From Pseudomonadota bacterium (GTDB taxonomy: Bacteria; Desulfobacterota; Desulfovibrionia; Desulfovibrionales; Desulfovibrionaceae), in NCBI GenBank assembly GCA_023435825.1, contig JAEZMB010000153.1:1-16785 (forward strand): a DNA stretch of 16,785 nt, given 5' to 3'. Under the pieces are notes generated by a model. The model ran no database searches and was not told where the DNA came from. It saw only the letters and a program-made list of their open reading frames with translations. Positions within the stretch are counted from its first letter, which is position 1, and each line of letters starts with the position of its first letter. Made by a program: the position numbers and the translations under genes. Shown here piece after piece: positions 6,364-13,438 of the stretch.

Positions 6364-8357
6364 GAGAGCTTCCAGGCCAAAAGGAGCACGACGGTGGCCA
6401 GCACGTAGAGGATGTAGAGATGCACCTTGCCGTGCTGCACCACCTTGGCGGCGTCGCACAGCCGGGCCACGGCTTCGAACAGCGGCGTGAACAGCCTGTC
6501 CCGGGCGGCGTCGCGGCTGACGACGAAAAGGGTCGCGCGCTTGGGGAACAGCCCCGGGTCCATGTCCAGGCGGCGGGTCAGGCCCATGGGGCCGGCCAGG
6601 AGCTTGGCCGTGGGTTCCACGAAGGAGGCCGCGCCGTACTGCATACGGGCGGTGGGGGCGGTATAGCCGCAGCCCCAGGTCGGCTCGCGGCGGCGGCCAT
6701 GGGCGGCCGCCGCCCGGGCGCGCAGCCACAGCAGCCCTGCGGCCAGGGCAATGATGCCGGCCCCGAAAAAGCCCACGGTGCGGGCGGCCATGGCGGCCTG
6801 CTCCAGGGCGGCCCGGGCCGGGGCCGGGTCCATACCCGGGAAGGCCAGCACGGCCTGGCCGACGAAGCGCAAAAGCGTCGGGGCCAGGGCGGCGGCGGCG
6901 AGAAGGCCGGAGGCCAGGAAAAGTGGCGCGAGAAGGGCGGCGGCGGGGGGCGCTTCGGCCTTGGCCGCGGCCGGGGTGCGGGGCGCGCCCAGAAAGGCCA
7001 GTCCGCCGGCCTTGGCAAAGGCGGCCAGGGCGAAGCCGCCCACGGCGGCCAGGGCGGCCAGGGAGGCGGCCGAGGCGGTGCGCGGCAACAGCCCCGGCAG
7101 ATCCAGGCCGGCCAGCATGGCCAGGGCCATGGTCAGCTCGCCGATGAAGCCCGGCAGCGGCGGCAGGCCGGCGATGCCGGCCCCGGCCAGGAGAAACAGC
7201 GTTCCCACGGCCGGCATCCGCTTGGCCAGGCCGCCCAGATGGGCGATGCGGGCGCTGCCCACGGCGGCGAGCACTTCGGCGGCGCACAAAAAGAGCAGGG
7301 ACTTGAAACCCGCATGGCACAGCATGTGGAACAGCGCGCCGCCAAGGCCCAGGGCGGCCATGGCCGGGTTGCCGCAGGACAGGCCGACCAGCCCCAGGCC
7401 CAGGCCCAGGCAGATAAGCCCCATGTTTTCCACGCTGGAATAGGCCAGCAGACGCTTGAGGTTGCCCTGTCCCAGGGCGGCCAGCATGCCAAGCAGGGCG
7501 CTGGCCACGCCCAGGCCGGCGATGGTCCAGCCCTGCCAGGGCGCGGGCGGGGGCAGGATTTCCAGGGTCCGCCACAGGCCGTAGAGGCCCACGTTGATCA
7601 TGCCGCCGGACATGAGCGCGGCCACATGGCCGGGCGCGGCCGGGTAGATGGCCGGCAGCCAGACATGGAAGGGAACCAGGCCGATCTTGGCGGCAAAACC
7701 AAGAAAAGCCAGGAAGAACAGTAGGCTGGGCATGGTCAGGCGGCCGGCCCGGGCGGCCTCGGCCAGGGCGGCAAAGCCCGTGCCCCCGGCCTGCCCCATG
7801 GCCAGGGCGAAAAAGGCGATGACCAGGGCCGCGCCGAGGTGGGCGCACACGAGGTAGGTCCAGGCCGCCTCGCGCACCTCGACCTCGTCGTCATGCAGGC
7901 TTCCCAGGAAAAACGGGGCCAGGGACATGACTTCCCAGGCGATGAGGAAGACCACCCCGTCCCGGGCGGCCATGACCAGGGCCAGTCCGGCCAGCAGGAT
8001 ATTGAAGAAGAACCAGTGCGTCCCGCGCCGGTCCGGGCCGGCATGGGCGGGATCGTTTCCGGCCAGGGCCAAGGAGCCGGCCACGGCGGCCGCCGCGCCC
8101 ACGGCATAGACCGGCAGGAGAAACAGGCGGCTTAACGGGTCCAGGCCCAGGGCCAGGGACCCGATGGGCAGCCCCCAGGGCAGGGTGACGTGGGCCACGG
8201 CGCTGGCCGGGGTCAGCGCCAGGCCGGCCAGACCGACCAGGGAACCGGCGACCGCGCCGGCCGGCCCCAGGCGATTGGCCGCCTCCCGGCCGGCGAAGAC
8301 CAGGGAAGCCAACGCCCCCAGGAGAAAAAAGGCCAGCGACAGTCCGAACAGTTCCAT
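6360..8357 (-). CDS. HyfB/NuoL-like antiporter-type membrane subunit, first gene of the Ehr-like operon
   Basis: A 665-residue polytopic membrane protein of the proton-conducting transporter family, close to hydrogenase-4 component B. Key channel residues are present: E142 in IAWEVMSLAPFF, K224 in GFAAKIGLVPFHVWLPAIYP, K301 in NLKRLLAYSSVENMG and K352 in HAGFKSLLFL. The C-terminal region contains the HyfB-type block CGYTAPTARMQYGAASFVEP, followed by a last membrane helix ending WKLS. It is one of two antiporter-like arms in this complex. Start at 8357, with AAGGGTGG about 6 bases upstream, a modest ribosome binding site. It is the promoter-proximal gene, separated from the MCP gene by a terminator. 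The promoter must lie in 8358-8421 or transcription must read through; I could not identify clear -35/-10 boxes. Confidence 0.9.
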   Translation of the reverse strand: MELFGLSLAFFLLGALASLVFAGREAANRLGPAGAVAGSLVGLAGLALTPASAVAHVTLPWGLPIGSLALGLDPLSRLFLLPVYAVGAAAAVAGSLALAGNDPAHAGPDRRGTHWFFFNILLAGLALVMAARDGVVFLIAWEVMSLAPFFLGSLHDDEVEVREAAWTYLVCAHLGAALVIAFFALAMGQAGGTGFAALAEAARAGRLTMPSLLFFLAFLGFAAKIGLVPFHVWLPAIYPAAPGHVAALMSGGMINVGLYGLWRTLEILPPPAPWQGWTIAGLGVASALLGMLAALGQGNLKRLLAYSSVENMGLICLGLGLGLVGLSCGNPAMAALGLGGALFHMLCHAGFKSLLFLCAAEVLAAVGSARIAHLGGLAKRMPAVGTLFLLAGAGIAGLPPLPGFIGELTMALAMLAGLDLPGLLPRTASAASLAALAAVGGFALAAFAKAGGLAFLGAPRTPAAAKAEAPPAAALLAPLFLASGLLAAAALAPTLLRFVGQAVLAFPGMDPAPARAALEQAAMAARTVGFFGAGIIALAAGLLWLRARAAAAHGRRREPTWGCGYTAPTARMQYGAASFVEPTAKLLAGPMGLTRRLDMDPGLFPKRATLFVVSRDAARDRLFTPLFEAVARLCDAAKVVQHGKVHLYILYVLATVVLLLAWKLS

Positions 8358-8420
8358 GGACGACCACCCTTGTCGCGGGGCCGGCGCTGTGCATCCGGTC
8401 GGTCCCGTTGCCGATCACAA

Positions 8421-8452
8421 GAAAAACGGCCCCGGGGTAAGCCCCGGGGCCG
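8421..8452 (-). terminator. Rho-independent terminator after the MCP gene
   Basis: A perfect 11-bp stem, CGGCCCCGGGG (8427-8437) with CCCCGGGGCCG (8442-8452), closes on a TAAG loop. On the minus strand it is followed by TTTTTC, so it terminates the minus-strand MCP transcript 42 bases after its stop codon. It also insulates the downstream Ehr-like operon, implying that the operon has its own promoter. Confidence 0.88.
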
Positions 8453-8494
8453 CGAAATGTCAAGCCTGCGCCGGAATTGAGAGGGAAAAAGCCA

Positions 8495-10033
8495 TTATTG
8501 CTCCAGATGCATGCGGGTCATGGAGGTTTTGAGGTCGCTGGCCAGATGGGCCAGATCGGTGACGGCCGAGGAGGCCACGGCCATGGCCCCGGCCGTGGAT
8601 TCGGCGATGGTGTTGATGTGGTCGGTGGAGCGGTTGATCTCTTCGGAGGTGGCCGACTGCTGCTCGGCGGCGGTGGCGATGCCGCGCACCTGATCGGAGG
8701 TGCGCTCGACGAAGTTGAGGATCTGGCGCAGGGCGTCGCCGGCCTCATGGGCCAGGGCGTCGGCCTTTTCGATGACGTGGGTGGTTTCGTCGGTGGCGGC
8801 CATGTTGCGGCTGGCGCTGTCCTGGATGGCCCGGATGAAGTTGCTGACTTCCTTGGTGGCGGTCATGGTCTTCTCGGCCAGCTTGCGGACTTCGTCGGCG
8901 ACCACGGCGAACCCGCGCCCGGCTTCGCCGGCCCGGGCCGCTTCGATGGCGGCGTTTAAGGCCAGCAGGTTGGTCTGGTCGGCGATGTCGGAGATGACCT
9001 GCATGATCTGGCCGATGCCCTGGGCCTGTTCGCCCAGGCCGCGCATTTCGGATTTGAGGCTGTCGGCCTTTTCGCTCACCGACTCCATGACCTCGATGAC
9101 CTTGTCCACCAACCCCGCGCCGGTGGCGGCCATGGAATTGGCCTGCCCGGCGGTGGCGGCGGCGTCGCCGGCGTTGCGGGCCACTTCCAGGATGGTGGAG
9201 TTCATTTCCTCGATGGCCGTGGCCACCTCGGCGGTGCGGGCGCGCTGTTCTTCCATGCCCTGGGTGGACTGGGCGATTTGGGCGCTCATCTGCTCGGCCG
9301 CCTCGGCCAGGCTCTCGGCCACGGCGGTGGCGTCCTTGACGCCGCTGGCGATACGGCTGTTCTGCTCGGTGATGGTGCGTTCCTTGAGCACCACGCCGGT
9401 GAAGTCGGCCACGGACACGAAGGCCCCGATGAGCTTGCCGTCAAAATCCACCACCGGGGAGGAAAAGATGCTGATGTACTTGTGGTGGCCCTTGCGGGTG
9501 TCGAATTCGGTCTTGGAGGACTGTTTCTGGCGGGAGCGCAGGGCCTGCTCGGCCAGGGTCTCGCGGGAGTCGCCGTAGAAGAATCGGGAAAAGGATGTGC
9601 CGAGGTGCTTCTCCGGTGCGCCGTCGTTTTCGGTCAGCTTCACCATGTATTCGTTGAGCCATTTGATCTTGCCCTGTTCATCGACGATGGCCATGGGCGT
9701 GATGATGTTGCCGATCATGGCTTCGTCCCGGGACAGGCGGGCCTTGAGCGCGGCCTCGTGGGGCGTCAGCGCCTCGCGCAGGGCAGCGGTTTCGAGCAGG
9801 GGGTGGTCGGTGATGCTGCAGGTGAAGGCATTGGAGGTCATGGCCGCGAAAGTGTCCATCATCTGGGAGCAGGCCCCGTTGACCGCGCTTTGGGTCCAGA
9901 AGAGGAAAACCGTGGTGAGGGCAAAGGAAACGGCCAGCAAGGCCACGGCGGCCGGCCCGCCGCCCAGGAAACCGGCGGCCGCCAGGAGCAGGGCATTGAC
10001 AATGACGCAGCACACAACCGGGAACGATTTCAT
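8495..10033 (-). CDS. Methyl-accepting chemotaxis protein with cytoplasmic PAS domain
   Basis: A 512-residue chemoreceptor. Residues 1-48 form one or two membrane helices (a hairpin with a short GGGP turn), so almost no periplasmic domain exists. A PAS-like domain spans about 105-220 (ITPMAIVDEQGKIKWLNEY, then SIFSSPVVDFDGKLIGAFVS). A long methyl-accepting signalling coiled coil covers about 235-512, with the conserved tip near 349-383 (DIADQTNLLALNAAIEAARA, GRGFAVVADEVRKL) that contacts CheA and CheW. It ends MHLEQ, without a CheR/CheB-docking NWETF-type tail. Input is therefore probably a cytoplasmic signal such as redox state, gas or a small ligand; PAS ligand residues cannot be assigned. 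The ATG at 10033 follows GGAGG at 5 bases. An upstream in-frame ATG would add 75 residues with no MCP similarity. Confidence 0.93.
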   Translation of the reverse strand: MKSFPVVCCVIVNALLLAAAGFLGGGPAAVALLAVSFALTTVFLFWTQSAVNGACSQMMDTFAAMTSNAFTCSITDHPLLETAALREALTPHEAALKARLSRDEAMIGNIITPMAIVDEQGKIKWLNEYMVKLTENDGAPEKHLGTSFSRFFYGDSRETLAEQALRSRQKQSSKTEFDTRKGHHKYISIFSSPVVDFDGKLIGAFVSVADFTGVVLKERTITEQNSRIASGVKDATAVAESLAEAAEQMSAQIAQSTQGMEEQRARTAEVATAIEEMNSTILEVARNAGDAAATAGQANSMAATGAGLVDKVIEVMESVSEKADSLKSEMRGLGEQAQGIGQIMQVISDIADQTNLLALNAAIEAARAGEAGRGFAVVADEVRKLAEKTMTATKEVSNFIRAIQDSASRNMAATDETTHVIEKADALAHEAGDALRQILNFVERTSDQVRGIATAAEQQSATSEEINRSTDHINTIAESTAGAMAVASSAVTDLAHLASDLKTSMTRMHLEQ

Positions 10034-10154
10034 ACGATCCTCCGACGCCAAGGGGCTCCGTAAGTACGGGTGGAGTTGGCGTAACGCAATGGACTGCAAA
10101 GCGCAACACGCCGGACACCCGCCAGGCTGGAGATCGTGAACGATTTTGCCGTAT

Positions 10155-10188
10155 GGCCACGGCCCCGCAGCAGTCCGGAGCCGTGGCC
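10155..10188. other. Inverted repeat upstream of the MCP gene
   Basis: A 9-bp perfect inverted repeat, GGCCACGGC (10155-10163) and GCCGTGGCC (10180-10188), with a 16-base spacer. It lies about 120 bases before the MCP start codon in the spacer between two same-strand genes. There is no T-run on either side, so it is a poor intrinsic terminator. It could be an operator or an mRNA structure; the sequence does not decide. Confidence 0.4.
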
Positions 10189-10239
10189 TGGGAAACAGTG
10201 CAACTGTGTAAGCCCGCTGTGGCGAGGCATCGTCGGCGG

Positions 10240-10268
10240 CCGGCCGTTGTTGGCGCAACGGCCGGTTT
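10240..10268. terminator. Stem-loop after the radical SAM-methyltransferase gene
   Basis: A perfect 10-bp stem, CCGGCCGTTG (10240-10249) with CAACGGCCGG (10256-10265), with a 6-base loop. It lies 15 bases beyond the stop codon of the minus-strand fusion gene ending at 10281, the usual place for a terminator. On the minus strand it is not followed by a T-run (CCGCCGAC instead); only a short TTT follows on the plus strand. It may be a weak terminator or a 3' mRNA-stabilising hairpin. Confidence 0.5.
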
Positions 10269-10280
10269 CACTCGCGGCGT

Positions 10281-12665
10281 CTAGGAATTGCTCCGGACAG
10301 GCGGGGCAATATTGAGGGGGGTCAGTTCCGGCTGGCCGGTCGTTTTTTGTAAAAGCGCGGCCACGGTTTCGCTTGGGGCCGGGCCGCAGCAGCACGAGGA
10401 GCCGCCGGCGTCGAATTCCGGATTGGCGATGTTTCCCCGATCATCCAGGACCAGCAGGAAGGCCCCGGCCGGGTCGTCCTCGTGGAGTTCCACCTCGCGC
10501 ACCTCACCGGCCGGCAGCAGCTCGCCCGAGGCCAGGGCCACGGCCCGAAACGGCCCCCGGTAGAGCACCCGGCGGCGCGTCGGCGCGGCCAGCGGTTTTT
10601 TGGCCTCCACGGTGACGGAATAGAAATCGTGGCCGCCCACCACCCGGTAGGGAAAGCGGCGCAGGATGCGTACGGCGGCGAATCCGGCCTCTTCGAGGAT
10701 GGCGACCAGATCGGTCTGGGTCAGCGTGCCGGAGATGCACTCGCCGCGAAGGGTCGGATCGTTGCGGATATGGGCCGGAGCCGGGGTTTCGGTGGCCACG
10801 TCGGAAAACACGATGCGCCCGCCCGGAGCCAGCACCCGCAGGATTTCGGCGTAGAGCCGGCGTTTTTTCGTGGAGAGGTTCAGCACGCAGTTGGAGACGA
10901 TGCAGTGGACCGACCCGTCGGCCACGGGCAGGGCTTCGAGATAGCCCTGGACAAAGACGGCGTTGGCGTAGCCGAGCACCTCGGCCGTGGCCGCCCCGGC
11001 TTTGGCCGCCCGACCCAGCATGGCCGGCAGCATGTCCACGCCGATGGCCCGGCCCGTGGGCCCCACCTGCCGGGCGGCGATGAGGCATTCCACCCCGGCC
11101 CCGCAGCCCAGGTCCATGACGGTCTCGCCCGGAACCAGGGCGGCGTCGGCCACGGGCGAGCCGCAGCCGTAGCCGCGCACCCGGAAAAATTCCGGGATAT
11201 GGTCCACCAGCTCCAGGGGATAGCGCACCGGGTTGACGATGTCGCCTTTCTCCACGGCGGCCGCTTCGGTGTAGAAGTCCTTGATGTGGCCAAGACTCGT
11301 CGTGCCGGCCATGGACAGCAGGCAGTTGGCGTGGGCCAGGGCCACCTCGCCGTGGGCATGGCAACTCTCGTGGGTCTCGCCCATTTTCAGCCGCAGTCCG
11401 GGCCGGTCCGGCCGGCCGTCGGGAACGCCTGCCGCCTCCCGGGCGATCATCCAGGCGGCCAGACGGCGGCGAAGCGGCAGATAGGGGTCCTCACCGTCGA
11501 AGCGGCCGTCATGCCGCCAGGCATGGTCCGGGTCCGGGCCGCCCAGCACGAACCGCCAGGGGTCGTCCGAACCGGCGCAGGTGACGCGGCGAAGCCCGGC
11601 CAGGACCGGGCTGTCCCGCCAGGCCCCGGCCAGGCCGCCCTGGCCGATGGGCGTGGCCACGGCCGTCTCGCCGATAAGCGCCGGGCTCGGGTAGAGCCGG
11701 CCGTCGGGTCCCACGGCCACGGATTCCCAGCCCGACGTCGCGCCGTCGTGGCGGGTGCCGGCCGGGGAAAACACCTGGCCGGCCAGGGCGGCAAGATTAT
11801 CGATGGCCACGCCGGCCGCCTCGGCCCGCCGGGCGGTCTCGGTGACGGCGGCAAAAAGCGCGTCATCGTCAGGCCGGTGGTCGTCGCGGCCCCGGCCAGC
11901 GGCGAAATGCCACATGAAATGCAGCCCGGCCGCGCCGACGCTGGCGGCCAGATCGGCCAGGGCCGGCAGGTCGGCCACGTTGTCCCTCGTGGGGCAGGCC
12001 GACAAGGTGACGCCAAAGCCCATGTCCCTGGCCCGGGCCAGATCGTCGGTGAGGCGGGCAAACGCGCCGGCTCCGCGCAGGGCGTCGTGGCGCGGGGCCA
12101 GGCCGTCGCAGCTCACCTGGAAATGCACCCGCTCCCGGGGCCAGGAGGCGACAAGGGCGGCCTGGTCGGAAAAGCCCGTGCCGTTGGTGAGGATGGCCAC
12201 ATGACTGCCCGGCACGGCCAGGGCGGCGGCCACGATGTCGGAAAGCCCCGGATGGCAGAACGGTTCGCCGCCGGTGAGCGCGAAGACCCGGCACCCCAGG
12301 GCCGCCGCCTCGGCCACCCGGGCCAGGGCGACATCCGTCGGCAACTCGGTCCCGGCCGCCGGACCGGAACAAAACAGGCAGTGGCGGCAGGCCAGGTTGC
12401 AGCGGTCGGTGACGTGCAGCCACAGTTCGCCCAGGCGCGACAGGGTCAGGGCTTCATGGCGTCCGGCGTAGGGCGCGGCCACGGCTTCGGGCAGCCGGGC
12501 CAGGAACAGGGCGTCGTCCACGGCCCCGGCGCAGCCCGAGGCGGCCCGCTCGATGGCGGCCTGGCCGGCCGGGTTGGGCACGAACCAGTCCGGGCCTTGG
12601 GGAAAAAGATAGACGGCGGCGTCACCGACGGCAATGCTGGTCCAGTGGTTGGGTTCGAAAGGCAT
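10281..12665 (-). CDS. Radical SAM / ArsM-like methyltransferase fusion protein
   Basis: A 794-residue two-enzyme fusion. Residues about 80-300 are a radical SAM domain with CxxxCxxC (C89, C93, C96), TGGEP at 131-135 and ILTNGTG. Residues about 430-690 are a class I methyltransferase of the ArsM type: IPEFFRVRGYGCGSP, DLGCGAG at 518-524, SNCVLNLS and GECISGTLT. The three cysteines that bind As(III) in characterised ArsM proteins appear matched by C501, C593 and C643. A small domain at 698-740 (LYRGPFRAV...) resembles the ArsM C-terminal part, followed by SSCCCGP (C758-C760). The linker at 435-448 is rich in His and Cys. Start at 12665 follows GGGAG at 8 bases; an upstream start would add 100 residues lacking similarity. 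It probably methylates or alkylates arsenic or another thiophilic substrate. The substrate is inferred, and no ars transporter or ArsR is adjacent. Confidence 0.85.
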   Translation of the reverse strand: MPFEPNHWTSIAVGDAAVYLFPQGPDWFVPNPAGQAAIERAASGCAGAVDDALFLARLPEAVAAPYAGRHEALTLSRLGELWLHVTDRCNLACRHCLFCSGPAAGTELPTDVALARVAEAAALGCRVFALTGGEPFCHPGLSDIVAAALAVPGSHVAILTNGTGFSDQAALVASWPRERVHFQVSCDGLAPRHDALRGAGAFARLTDDLARARDMGFGVTLSACPTRDNVADLPALADLAASVGAAGLHFMWHFAAGRGRDDHRPDDDALFAAVTETARRAEAAGVAIDNLAALAGQVFSPAGTRHDGATSGWESVAVGPDGRLYPSPALIGETAVATPIGQGGLAGAWRDSPVLAGLRRVTCAGSDDPWRFVLGGPDPDHAWRHDGRFDGEDPYLPLRRRLAAWMIAREAAGVPDGRPDRPGLRLKMGETHESCHAHGEVALAHANCLLSMAGTTSLGHIKDFYTEAAAVEKGDIVNPVRYPLELVDHIPEFFRVRGYGCGSPVADAALVPGETVMDLGCGAGVECLIAARQVGPTGRAIGVDMLPAMLGRAAKAGAATAEVLGYANAVFVQGYLEALPVADGSVHCIVSNCVLNLSTKKRRLYAEILRVLAPGGRIVFSDVATETPAPAHIRNDPTLRGECISGTLTQTDLVAILEEAGFAAVRILRRFPYRVVGGHDFYSVTVEAKKPLAAPTRRRVLYRGPFRAVALASGELLPAGEVREVELHEDDPAGAFLLVLDDRGNIANPEFDAGGSSCCCGPAPSETVAALLQKTTGQPELTPLNIAPPVRSNS

Positions 12666-12858
12666 GGCGGTCTCCCGGGCGGCGAGGCTTTTCCCCGGAC
12701 GACGGGCGACCGGGCCTGACATCCCTAACCCAGGGCCGGGGCCGGCGACAAGGCCGGCCGGCAACCGGCCGTAACCGCGATCCACCGATAGGGGATTGAC
12801 CCGGCCGCCCGGCTGTGGAAACAGCCCTGCGGCGGCCATCGCCGCCAAAGGATGCCCC
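12666..12858. promoter_or_regulatory. Divergent intergenic region with GC-rich hairpin
   Basis: This 193-bp spacer separates the divergently transcribed fusion gene and ychJ-like gene, so it must hold at least two promoters. A 7-bp perfect hairpin with a CAA loop is visible, CGGCCGG (12755-12761) with CCGGCCG (12765-12771). A second arrangement, GCCGGC either side of GACAAG near 12741-12758, could compete with it. I found no clear sigma-70 boxes and no recognised riboswitch core on either strand. Confidence 0.45.
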
Positions 12859-13359
12859 ATGACCGACACCGAACTCTGTCCCTGCACCTCCGGCCGGCCC
12901 TTTGCCGACTGCTGCGGCCCGATCCTGGCCGGCACGGCCAAGGCGGCCACGGCCGAGGCGCTCATGCGTTCGCGCTACACCGCCTTTGTCAAAAACGACA
13001 TGGCCTATCTCGGCACCAGCCTGGTCGCGGCCAAGCGGCCCGGGTTTTCCGCCTCGACCATCGGCGCCTGGAACGCCGACGTGGTCTGGAAAGGCCTGGA
13101 GATCCTCGAAACCGCCCAGGGCGGCCCGGACGATGAGCGCGGCGAAGTGCGCTTCGTGGCCTCCTACGAAAAGGACGGCCAGGCCGGCGATATCCGTGAG
13201 CACGCCCGGTTCCGCAAAAAAGGCGGCCGCTGGTACTACCTCGACGGCAAGCTGGAAGCGGCCGAACCCCAAGCCGCTCCCAAACGCGCCCCGGCCGGCC
13301 GCAACGACCCCTGCCCCTGCGGCTCCGGGGTGAAGTATAAAAAGTGCTGCGGTAAGTAG
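12859..13359 (+). CDS. ychJ: YchJ-family protein with two SEC-C metal-binding motifs
   Basis: A 166-residue soluble protein of the YchJ (UPF0225) family. The N terminus has a cysteine motif (CPCTSGRPFADCCG; C7, C9, C18, C19). The middle domain has the NTF2-like YchJ signature (LMRSRYTAFVKNDMAYL, then the W-x-WKGLEIL region). The C terminus has a second SEC-C motif (DPCPCGSGVKYKKCCG; C152, C154, C163, C164). SEC-C motifs bind zinc and are also found at the SecA C terminus. The role of YchJ is not established. AAAGGA lies 7 bases before the chosen ATG. It is divergent from the fusion gene and followed by a repeat element and the MnmM-like gene. Confidence 0.92.
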   Translation: MTDTELCPCTSGRPFADCCGPILAGTAKAATAEALMRSRYTAFVKNDMAYLGTSLVAAKRPGFSASTIGAWNADVVWKGLEILETAQGGPDDERGEVRFVASYEKDGQAGDIREHARFRKKGGRWYYLDGKLEAAEPQAAPKRAPAGRNDPCPCGSGVKYKKCCGK

Positions 13360-13366
13360 GAGTTAA

Positions 13367-13410
13367 GATGCCTCCGGCGGCCGGGGGCCTGAGGCCCCCG
13401 GACCCCCCAA
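13367..13410 (+). repeat. Palindromic intergenic repeat, complete copy
   Basis: The element starts with GATGCCTCCGGCGG (13367-13380). A perfect 9-bp stem follows, CCGGGGGCC (13381-13389) with GGCCCCCGG (13393-13401) and a TGA loop, then ACCCCCCAA. Its last 25 bases are repeated exactly at the start of the window. It begins 7 bases after the ychJ stop codon and ends 28 bases before the next start, a typical place for a short interspersed repeat or transcription-attenuating hairpin. There is no T-run, so classic intrinsic termination is unlikely. Confidence 0.7.
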
Positions 13411-13438
13411 CGGGTTGCCGGAGCGCAACGAGGGAACA

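Noticed and set aside
988..8357. Functional formate hydrogenlyase or H2-evolving Ech/Hyf hydrogenase
   Set aside because: The [NiFe] cysteine pairs are missing in the large subunit. No formate dehydrogenase and no maturation genes lie nearby.
10034..10258. 75-residue N-terminal extension of the MCP
   Set aside because: The extension is not hydrophobic or MCP-like, and GGAGG sits at the right distance from the ATG at 10033 that begins the membrane helix.
10482..12719. 745-codon plus-strand frame opposite the radical SAM-methyltransferase gene
   Set aside because: Although long, it has shadow-like composition and no motif, whereas the minus-strand frame contains several precise enzyme motifs.
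12666..12965. N-terminal extension of the radical SAM fusion (100 extra residues from an upstream ATG)
   Set aside because: It would overlap the divergent ychJ start and has no domain similarity. The ATG at 12665 has a suitable ribosome binding site.
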